The notes under the pieces: generated by a model
Databases searched by the model: none
Told to the model about the DNA's origin: nothing
What the model saw: only the letters and a program-made list of their open reading frames with translations
Program-made: the position numbers and the translations under genes
Shown here: positions 55,292 through 64,000 of the stretch, one piece after another
Layout of the letters: every line of letters starts with the position of its first letter
How positions within the stretch are numbered: position 1 is the stretch's first letter
Assembly (NCBI GenBank): GCA_036320915.1
Contig: JAXBDG010000022.1
Coordinates: 310,001 to 374,000 of the forward strand
Direction: 5' to 3'
DNA: 64,000 nucleotides
From: Linnemannia elongata
Lineage: Eukaryota > Mortierellomycota > Mortierellomycetes > Mortierellales > Mortierellaceae

Positions 55292-56188
55292 TGTTTGTGC
55301 TCCTTCCTGTGGTATATGTAAGCGTGAGTGTGTGTGTGTGTGCGTTGGTATGGGTGGGTGAAGAGGAGGTGGGAGGGTGAGAAAGAAATAAAAAGAGGGT
55401 GAGTGTGTAGGGTATACTATGAGATGATGATGATGAAGAAAATGGAGAGGAAAGTGGTGGCGGAGTGATGAATAAGAAACAGGGGCAAAAGATAAAGGAA
55501 AAGCGAAAGAGTGAAATAAGTGAATAAAAAGAAGAGTGAGAAAGAAAGGAAAAGGTGAGTGTGCCCTGTCCCTCTCTCTCTCTCTCTCTCTCCTTTGCCT
55601 CAAAGCAACATTTTTTTTCTTTTTTTCCACGAGATCAAGCCGGGCTGTGACACTGTGCTTCTTCTTTGCTTCTTTCTCTCACTGTCTAGACTCCATTGTT
55701 TTTTACACGACTCTAACACGTAAAAAAATGGAACCCCGCCAAAGCGAACAGGACACAAAATCTATTTTTTGCTTTCCCCTCTTTCCCTTTGCCATACCTA
55801 CCATATGCTATGCGATGTCGTAGTCGTTTTTTTTTTTTTTTTTTGCTTGGCTTTCTTTCTTTCTCGTCGGGAAGGGCTGAGCAAAGCAAAAATACACACA
55901 CCACTTTCATGCTCAGTGGCTATGACCACCTTATATCATAACATATGCAAGCTATTCATTAGTCATCCAACCCTCTCCTTCTAACCAGATTGTCAGTCTG
56001 TATTCAAAATATGGAAAACGCTTTATTTAGTGGGCACTTCCCACGTTCTTCTTTCTTGTTGAAAAGTGCTTCGGTTGCTGTTGTTCGAATGTTTGTTGCT
56101 ACTTCTTTGTCTGTTGCATGTTGTAGGATTGTCGAAGTGATGAAAAAAAAGACTAAAGACTCCTGCTCCGTCTAAAGATCCTCCTCCC
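55292..56188. other. Intergenic between MSRB and the PIL1-type gene
   Basis: 897 bases. The PIL1-type leader is rich in GA on its own strand (CT tract 55571-55592 on the plus strand), and a T run lies at about 55827-55844. AATAAA on the minus strand at 56022-56027 is a likely MSRB poly(A) signal. No gene is seen. Confidence 0.5.
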
Positions 56189-56848
56189 TTAGTTATCTTC
56201 AGTCTTGAACTTTAAAGAAACACTGTTCACACAATGCCTCTCATCCGTTGGTGTCGGGAAACCTTCTCCCTTGAAAACATGCCCCAAATGGCCCCCACAA
56301 GCATTACAAACAATCTCAATCCGGTGTCCATCTGCATCCACATTCCTTCCAACCGCTCCCGGGATAGCATCAAAAAACGCCGGCCATCCACATCCACTCG
56401 AGAACTTGGTATCAGAGGTGTAAAGGGGTGTATGACAGGCAGCACAGGTGTAGACTCCTGGGGCGCTGTGCTTGTTGTATTCACCGGTGTTGGGGCGTTC
56501 GGTGCCCTTTTGACGGAGGACTCGGAATTGGTCGGGCGAGAGGATGGCGCGCCATTCTTCGTCGGTCTTTTGGTGGGTCATTGTTGTTGTGCTTGCTGCT
56601 GCTGTTGTTGTGGTGGTGGGGGTTGAGGTTTTGTCCTTGTTGCCAAAGAAGGAGATGGATCGACGGCTGCTGGGTCTTGTAGGAGTCACTGGTGGACGAA
56701 GTAGATAGAGACGGCCTAGAGTTCGAGTCTGGTTGGCGGCAACAACGGGTGTTGAAAGAGTAGAAGTAGAGAAGGAAGACGTTGAGAAGAGAGTTGGTGT
56801 GTTTTTTGAAGAAGAAGAAAGGACTCTTCGAGCAGCAGCTTTATACAT
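56189..56848 (-). CDS. Peptide methionine-R-sulfoxide reductase MsrB
   Basis: Single exon, 219 residues. MsrB reduces methionine-R-sulfoxide in proteins using a catalytic Cys. The domain spans about residues 95-217: zinc-binding CAAC (C135/C138) and CNAC (C181/C184), SSGCGWPAFF (C153, possible resolving Cys), GGHLGHVFKGEGFPTPTDER and the catalytic Cys in RHCVNS (C206). The first 75 residues are Ser/Thr/Arg-rich with almost no acid (MYKAAARRVLSSSSKN), consistent with a mitochondrial presequence. An internal Met at 90 (TMTHQKTDEEW) sits exactly at the start of the conserved domain and could start a cytosolic form. No intron, unlike most neighbours. Confidence 0.95.
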   Translation of the reverse strand: MYKAAARRVLSSSSKNTPTLFSTSSFSTSTLSTPVVAANQTRTLGRLYLLRPPVTPTRPSSRRSISFFGNKDKTSTPTTTTTAAASTTTMTHQKTDEEWRAILSPDQFRVLRQKGTERPNTGEYNKHSAPGVYTCAACHTPLYTSDTKFSSGCGWPAFFDAIPGAVGRNVDADGHRIEIVCNACGGHLGHVFKGEGFPTPTDERHCVNSVSLKFKTEDN

Positions 56849-57020
56849 TTTTGTTGTATTGACTTGACTTGTCGTACTTTTGTTCTTGAACGACGAAAAA
56901 GAAAAAAAGGTGATGATGAATCAACGGACGTGGCTGAATGTGATGAGGAGAGAATAGAAAAAAAAGAAAACGAGAAAAGAAGACGCGCGCGGAAAAATCA
57001 AACTCGAAGACATCCACGGG

Positions 57021-57056
<36 letters not shown>

Positions 57057-57378
57057 TGCGCTTCTGCGCGTAATCGCATTCCTATGTACCTTGCACTATG
57101 TGAGGTTGCAAAAAAAAAATTGCGTGAACAAATACAGTCACCTCCATTACTGAACTGACGTTCTCAAACGAAGCGACAAGAAATTATGACAACCCCTGTC
57201 GCAAGTGAGCAACCGAGGCAGCGGGGAAACGGCGATCCGCTTTCTGCGACAACTTTGCCTCTTCATACGATATCAACAACAACTACCCCCATCGTTCTCA
57301 TAGCGGTATTTCTTTTCGATCGAAGTGTATTTGATAAAGTATTAATTGTAATTGTAAACAAAGCGACATGCTTAAAGC
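56849..57378. other. Intergenic between ATG26 and MSRB, with A33 tract
   Basis: 530 bases: MSRB promoter/leader and ATG26 3' flank. An A33 run (57021-57053) is followed directly by TTGTGCGCTTCTGCGCG, a short imperfect inverted repeat. No gene is seen. Confidence 0.5.
57021..57053. repeat. A33 homopolymer
   Basis: Thirty-three consecutive A residues about 170-200 bases upstream of the MSRB start. Confidence 0.85.
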
Positions 57379-60300
57379 TTATCGCAGCTTGTTGGCGGTA
57401 GTGAGGCGAGTGGTGAGTTTCTGCGCATCTTGCTCAGCAATCAAGGCCTCAAGAGACGAAGCTGCTGGCTTCTGATGACCACCACTCTTGCCACTAGAAG
57501 AGACAGGCCGATCTCCTCCTCCCTGGATCACAGTCCCGCTGCTGCCTTGGCTACTATGACTGCTGTGGCTGTGAGTGCTCTCGATCGATCCAGTCGTCGA
57601 AGGAGGAGGTGGCGACGCCTGTCGCTGGGCAGGAGTCAATGGCGATGTTGGTGGATGAAGGCTATTCGGGCTGAAATATCCCGTCATATGCGTCGCCTTG
57701 GTCGTCAACGACTCCATCATCTTGCGCGCCGTTGATGTTCTTTTGACCGACTTGCTTGACTTGTCACTGCCATCCTTATCTTGCACGCTCTCACCCTGAC
57801 CAAACACACGCGCAAACCCAGGGATGCTACTGATGCTGCTGCTGCTGCTGTGGGTCCTGCCCGAGGATGGGTTCATGGCCTCCAACTGAGCTGCTAAACC
57901 CTCTACAGTCTCATCGCTACTGTTGATCAACTCAACCGACCGGTCAGGAGTCGGATCAGATGCCGAGACATGAATATGAGGAGAGAGTGGCTCAGAGTTG
58001 GATCCGCTGCGAGAGTGTCCGCCGTGGTATGAAAGTGAGCGACCCAAGTCGGTAGAAACACCCAGATGAGATGTCGTATCTTCTGAACGCATCGATGTGG
58101 TATCCTCCTCGCTGCCCGACAGCACGTTAAATCCAGTAGTGCTCTCCGACCCGTCCCCTGCAGAGGTCGCTCCACTGGCAAGAGACGAAGGCTGGACAAA
58201 CCACCAGTCATCCTCACCCTCCTGCACCTTGAACTTGACTGGGGTGTCTTCCGATTTCTCCTTGCGGTGCTTGCTAAGGCGCTGCTTGGCCAACGTCAAG
58301 TCGTGGTAAAAGTACTGAATAGCAGTGCCAACACCATCCTCCGCCCGAATCTTCTCTCCGATCGCGTGCGCCTTCTTGATCATCCTCTCGTCCGTCGTAA
58401 TCGTCACCAACGCAGACGTCAATTTCTTGACCGTCAATTCATGGCACCAAACACCAACACCAACCTCCTCAAGACGCTGGCCCCAGAAGTATTGGTCACC
58501 AAAGAAGGGCTTGACCACCGTAGGGATACCCGCACGCAGACCGGCTGCGACTGTGCCGGCACCACCGTGATGAACACATCCAGACAATTGTGGGAAGAGC
58601 CAGTCGTGAGGAACAGACTTGAGCATGTACACGCTTGAGGGGATGACAATCTCCTCCGTCGTAGTCTTCTTGGCAGCAGAAGCAGGGTCATCCTGGCTAG
58701 TAACGCGGTCAGACCATCCCTTGGAGATAATGGCACGAACACCCGACTTGACAACAGCCTCGATAATAGTACGAGTCATGCCATCGGGGTCAGGGACCAC
58801 CATCGAACCGAAACCAATGTAGACAGGTTTACGCTTAGGGTCTGCCTTCAAGAAGGCGACAAGGTCATCAGGAGGGGTCCACTTGAGGTCAGGGTTGTCC
58901 AAGAACCAGTATCCGGTGACATGAACCCACGAGTACCAGTCCATAGGGGCGGGAACAAGGTTGGGACTCCAAGAGTACAAGCTTGGAACACGGTGCGCCT
59001 CCATCTTCTCGAGACTGGTGGGTGGCAGTCCCAACATATCCTTGCGCCATTTGTTGACCTGGCCAGAGATACCTTTCCAGAAAACCTGCTCGATCATGAC
59101 ATGAGTCATGTAGTTGTATCCGCGACCCAAGTTGTGCTCAGGAACGGCGAATGGATGGGGGAAGGCACGAGTTCTTGTCCAGGGGAAGGGGAATGCTCTG
59201 AAGTAGGGGATATCGAGACGCTCGGCGATGTGGATACCGGCCATGGCGGAGGGTGACTCGATCAAGACATCGGTGCCCTGACAGGCCAACCAGGCAGTCT
59301 CCATCAGCTCATCCAGCCAACCACGAAAGCGCTTGAGACCTTCGCGGAAAAAGGACACCGTAAACATGCCGTTCTCGACGCACAGCTCAATCAGTTCACC
59401 AGGATCCCCCTATTAGCGAAGGATGCAACGTTGGGGTTAATAAAAGGCTCAAGGCATTCACCCATGACGATACATCGCGTATCATGGAGACGAGGACTTA
59501 CCCCGACGAGGCCAAACTCGATTCCGTGTCCCTCGATCCAGTCCTTGTACTCTGCGTGGGTAGCAATACGGCAAGAGTGTCCATCCTGCATGAGACGCTT
59601 GCAGAGGGCAATGTAAGGCTGAACATCACCACGACTTCCAATGGTCAGACAGGTAATGTGCATGGGACGCGAGGGCTTGAAGCCTGGACTGGAGGCCCAC
59701 GAAATGGGTTCCACATGGACAGGCTCTTCACGAAGCTGCAATGAGTCCATGACACGAGACTCCATGGGATCATCAAGCTCAATCGACGGTGTTTCTGCAA
59801 TCGCTTGAGCTCTCTGTTTCGAACGCTTCTCCTGGGCCTCAGGGGTGATGCGGTCGTGAAGGGTGTTCAAGATGGTATTGCGGGTCTCGGTTGTCGAAAA
59901 CTCAAAGAAAATCTCCTCGTCCGTCTTGGTCAGGATACTGAGACCGTGGAAATAAAACCGGGTACCCTTGTGCTTGTTGACCTGCTCAATGTCGGCCAGG
60001 GGCACAATCACTTTGGTGCGGGTTCCATACAGCTTGGACTTGAAGCAGAGGTAGTTGTCCGACAAGTACACTCTTCCATAGAGAGGAAGAATTCGCAACA
60101 AATAGCCTGAAACAACAGCACTCAAACCCTCGGTGTCGGGCAACGAGAACTCTTTTCTGAATGCATCCTGTTCCTTCTCGTTCAAGGTTGCCGCCTCATT
60201 TGCACCCAAAAAGTCGGGCTTGTGCTCGGCAACCCAGCTGGTCGTGCCCCGAATAGAGAACGAAAGCGAGTGGCGAGCTTTGTCCTTGTCGCTGTCCTCA

Positions 60301-63149
60301 GTATCTGAAGTTGGCTGAGATTTGGTCTGGTCATGATGAGGAGGTTGGAGACCACTGCGTTTGGATCCTGTGGCACTCTGGAACAAGCTGCGCGATCCTG
60401 ACAAAGAAGACAATGGACGGTGAGAGGCTTCGACAGGAGCTGTGTGAGTCGTTGCTAAGGTCTTTCTTGGCGAATTGACATTGGGCGAGGTGCTGTCGTA
60501 AATCTTATAGACGCGGCTGGGGTCTTGAATAGCCGTTTGCTGATACTTCTTCACCTGCGCCTTCAACGCCGCCAATGTCTTTGCCGTCTCGTTGAAGTAG
60601 GCAAAGTAGTACTAATTGACAACAACAATTATGTTTAGATGTTTGTGATTGGTGGCAACTATAATAGCAATCAAAGAAAAACTGCAGCCCTCATAGTAAA
60701 CGTACCTCGTCAACGGCATAGGACTCGTCGCTCTCCATAACCTTGACCTGGATAGCCTCTGCAAAGGCCATGGTGTTCATCTCTACGTCCAACACATTCG
60801 CCAAAGGGATTGAGATCTATATAGTCCAAACAAGCATTCCAGGCGAGTACGCAGGCAGGTGAATAAGTAAGTTAGCTGTTACGCTAACTGTTATGGCTTC
60901 GTCTCCTACGGTGCCCGTGCAGAGGTGGTGCTCGAATCATATCTTATAGAACAGTAACATACCTTGACCTTGTCACCCTCCATTTTGGCATGGAAGATGG
61001 ACTTTTGGATAGCCTTGACCCAGTCCGTCTTGCCCAGCTCCGAATCCGTCTTAAACGTGTATTTGCGGTTGTTGGTGAAAATGTAGAAGCTGTGGTCATT
61101 GTGCGGCGAGGGCTCAGCTGTGAGTGCATGCTTGAGATCGATCGTCTTGATGGGATAGTACACGTCCTATAACAGTCGTAAGATAAGTATTGTTTAGCAA
61201 TGAATAGGCTAACAAAATGACGATGACGAGACCCATAAAATGTGTATGACAACAGAACCCTGTGAGACTTACCGTCTGATTTCCGTAGTAGCTGAGGACG
61301 TCGTTCTTCAAGATGAACCAGTAGCGCGTAAACTGCTTCGTAGTCCTGGACTTTTTGGCAAAGAATCCTTCCTTCTGGATGACATCCTGTATTGAAAGGT
61401 TGGTCGATAGTTAATTAATATGCTCCTCGGGAAAAGAAACGATAGTCCTACATCATGTAAACAGTAGCTACCTGACTGGGGAGGTTGGCGTAGAAGCAAA
61501 TGTGGTTCGTTGTCAAATACATGTATCCAGGAAGAAGGACCGAGCGAGCCAACCAGCAAGAGTATTCTAATGATGACAACGATACGCAGCATATATGCTG
61601 GTTAGTCCTTAAAGATCCCATCGCGCATATTCCTCTGGCCGAGATTGAGTTGTTCACATTGCTGTCATTCCTCACCTCCGAGAAAGTCCTCCAGTTCCGG
61701 ATAACCAAAGGCAGACTGCAACTTTTCGGCGACTGTCTTCTTGTCGCGGGAGCCAAACGAGATGCCGCTGGTCGATTTGGTCATATCACGATCCTGGCTC
61801 ACAGATCGAGCCTTCTCAGAGTCATGGTGATGGTGCTTGTGGGAACCAGGATGCAGATGGGCACTGTGGTGACCACCCTCCTCATCGCTAAAGTCCTCCT
61901 GCTCGCCTTCCGAGTGAATTCCCAGTCCATGAGCCGATTCCTGACGGAAAAGCATTCTATGCAATGCATTGTCCTGCTCTATTGACATCGATTGAATAAT
62001 ATCCGTAAAAAAAAAAAAAACGTTAATTCTCTTTGTTTGCCACCAGTTTATCACAGACAATAACTGTAGACCTTCGGACACGGACAATAACTCTAGAGCT
62101 TCGGACTGCATTGAATATGAACAACTACTACTATTTGTGTATTCACTCAAGTAAGTACCTTGACGATTGACATGAACCATATCATCATCCTCTTCGGAGC
62201 CAAAATCGGACCGGGTCTGGGAAACCCCCATGCTCTCCTACGAAGGTTATTCGAGAAATGGTGGAGATACAAAAGAGTATGGCTCAATGTTAGCCTATGA
62301 CGCGAATCGTGCACTGCCTTGGACCCTGATTTATTGTCCGACAATGCTATTTTTTTTTTTTGTGTATGTTTTTGTGTTCTTTCGGCGAGAGCCAAATGAC
62401 CCATTGGGTCTGGGTACAAAATGGTGCTGGGTCACTTCGAGCCAGTCTACACTACTGTTAGTACCACGCTGTTTTTTTTCTCCTGTTGTGTTTGTTGTGC
62501 ACAAGAAAGCATTAGGTAATGCTAGTCATTGCATCCTCGTATGTTGCTACTCTTCCCGCTCTTTTATTCCTGTTCTTCGTAGTGTCGGTTGCTTGGACCT
62601 TCGTCATAACAACAAAGCAACAACTCAGCCCGAATGTGATGCTTGCTTGTTCATTACTGCCAGTCTGCTCGCTTTGCCCTGACATATGATATTCCTCTTT
62701 CTTATCAAAGTCTCTATTGTTGGCTTGTGCTGCTGCTCTTTCCTCTCTTCTCTCTCTCCCATGACTCCGATCGGTCACGCAGACCACCAAAAGAAAGAGA
62801 CCCATTGAAAACGAGCACCCCCAACCTTTTTTTTTTTTTTTTGTTTTCAAAACTTCTCTCACACTTTGCCCTTCTTTATCCGCTGGCATTATCCCTGTTG
62901 AGAAATTTGAAATATGTGCCCATGTGTCCGTGTGGCTCTAATAATGAAAGTGTCGTTTGGGGAAAAAGGGGGGGCGGAGAAGGGGACTTGGAAGGGCACT
63001 GATAGGTCTTCAAGGAAATAAAAATAAAAAATGATATACAAAAGAAGTTCCACGTAAAGCGATCTTACCGAACGAAGAGCGGCGGCGACAAACTGGAAGA
63101 GTGCCGACCCACCAGTTGGTGGTTTGACGACTTTGTCACTAAGACTCAT
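57379..63149 (-). CDS. ATG26: Sterol 3-beta-glucosyltransferase (Atg26/UGT51 type)
   Basis: Nine exons: 63149-63069, 62237-62159, 61978-61676, 61566-61472, 61386-61273, 61166-60963, 60816-60706, 60611-59502, 59409-57379; 1375 residues. Transfers glucose from UDP-glucose to ergosterol-type sterols at membranes; needed for pexophagy in some yeasts. Domain order: acidic/His-rich N-terminus ([11 protein letters not shown]), GRAM 1 ([20 protein letters not shown]), PH domain ([20 protein letters not shown]...[11 protein letters not shown]), GRAM 2 ([19 protein letters not shown]) and the GT-B catalytic region from [18 protein letters not shown] to the UDP-sugar loop [18 protein letters not shown]. 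About 280 Ser-rich residues follow the catalytic domain, longer than in yeast Atg26. Intron 1 is 831 bases (62238-63068). Yeast Atg26 has the same GRAM-PH-GRAM-GT layout. Confidence 0.95.
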
Positions 63150-64000
63150 GTTGTGCTTGTTTGTTGTCGTTGGATATATGTGTGTCCCGTTCAGAGTGAG
63201 TGGCGTGAGAAAGGAGCTGCGTAACAATCGTTTTCAATAGGTGGGACGATGAATGCGAGTAGAGTAATGTATAAAAAAAAAGGGGGGGTAAAGGGAGGAA
63301 TAAAGGAAGGAAGAAAAAGAGGACCGAGTGTGAGGCGAACAAGGAATCGCCGCCGAGGGTAATAGTGTGTGAGGGTGGTGAATGTAGGGATGAGGGATAA
63401 AGAGAGAGAGAGAGATGGAAGTAAAGGAAGAGAGCGGCGAAGGAGTAGAGGAACAAAGGAACAAAGGGAGACATCAGCGCTTTAATAAGGGGACTGCGTT
63501 TGTTTGGACTGACCAATTTGCAAAGCTTGACCTACAACTCAGGTCAGCAAAACGGCTCCAACAAACCACTGAATGAATTGCACCAACGACACAAACACAA
63601 AAAGCAAAAAAAAAAAAAAAAAGTGACAAAACGGATAACGGATAACGGGAGTTGCACGGATGAATTGTCTGCCTCAATTGCCGTTGCCGTTGACAAAGGG
63701 CTCCCGACTTCACCTCACTGTCATTCATTTTTCACCGCTAAGCTAAGCTAAACCCTCTTTCTTGTCTTGGCCTGACCGAAAACAACGGCTCTCATATGTA
63801 TCGTGCTGTAACTACACCTCCCGCTCAAGTTCATCCTTGGCATACTTACTTTGCTTCCAGAAACACAAACTGACACAGCCTTGCACTTTTGCATTCTTCC
63901 ATCCTGCAACCTTTTACCGACCAACCTTACCACAAAAAAACTCCGTGGACTTTATTCGCCAAGTCCCCTTAAAAAGAAGACAATTTAGCAATTGGCAACA
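63150..64000. other. Upstream region of ATG26 to the window edge
   Basis: 851 bases with no supported ORF. The stretch next to the ATG26 start is GA-rich on the plus strand (CT-rich on the coding strand), like a 5' leader. An A run lies at about 63606-63622. Nothing else is recognised. Confidence 0.45.

Noticed and set aside
61500..61675. Read-through of the ATG26 frame at 61567-61675 as coding
   Set aside because: The open frame there is a different one. Splicing out 61567-61675 (GTGAGG...TAG) joins the GRAM domain exactly.

Overview
The window is nuclear DNA of a filamentous fungus. The genes have many short GT-AG introns, often with CTAAC-like branch sites and TAG acceptors. The products are typically fungal: an Egt1-type ergothioneine synthase, an Atg26/UGT51 sterol glucosyltransferase, a Pil1-type eisosome protein, Rpd3, Nhp6, Brf1 and Rrn7. 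Low-complexity tails (Gln, Ser, acidic), the YbjQ-family gene and the IFRD homologue would fit an early-diverging lineage such as Mucoromycota/Mortierellomycotina. That placement is inference; no marker gene settles it. I see no mobile element, CRISPR array, rRNA or tRNA gene.

Layout. The left edge holds the 3' end of a glutathione S-transferase gene (+). A long CT-rich leader precedes a C2H2 zinc-finger regulator (3442-6099, +); its two reading frames join through one in-frame intron into a four-finger protein. Next come the histone deacetylase RPD3 (6481-9076, +) and a small YbjQ-family gene (10034-11254, +) that seems to need a 2-nt micro-exon. On the minus strand follow an Irc3-like mitochondrial helicase (11395-14816) and an MFS transporter (15021-17671). 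After 2.8 kb of repeat-rich spacer, an Nhp6-type HMG protein (+) converges on BRF1 (-). BRF1 is divergent from the mitochondrial malonyl-CoA:ACP transacylase (25022-27319, +), which converges on EGT1 (27571-31565, -).

From 31.5 to 49.1 kb all recognised genes are on the minus strand: a small predicted membrane glycoprotein, a divergent cyclophilin, an IFRD homologue, a phosphoglucomutase/phosphopentomutase, a JMJD6-type JmjC protein and the Pol I factor RRN7. RRN7 shares a roughly 310-bp divergent promoter with SDS22 (+). SDS22 converges on a PIL1-type gene with a very long Q-rich tail. The right end carries MSRB and ATG26 (both -).

The genes are housekeeping functions with no operon-like logic. 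Loose themes are transcription and chromatin (RPD3, NHP6, BRF1, RRN7, JMJD6, zinc-finger protein), mitochondria (IRC3, MCT1, possibly MSRB), redox defence (GST, EGT1, MSRB) and membrane or cortex (ATG26, PIL1, MFS). I built exon models by hand from splice signals and reading phase. Every complete model closes in frame, but none is supported by transcripts. I found no convincing undescribed multi-gene system. The most unusual points are gene-structure features (2-nt and 15-nt exons, an intron that joins two finger pairs) and domain insertions (JMJD6, PIL1).
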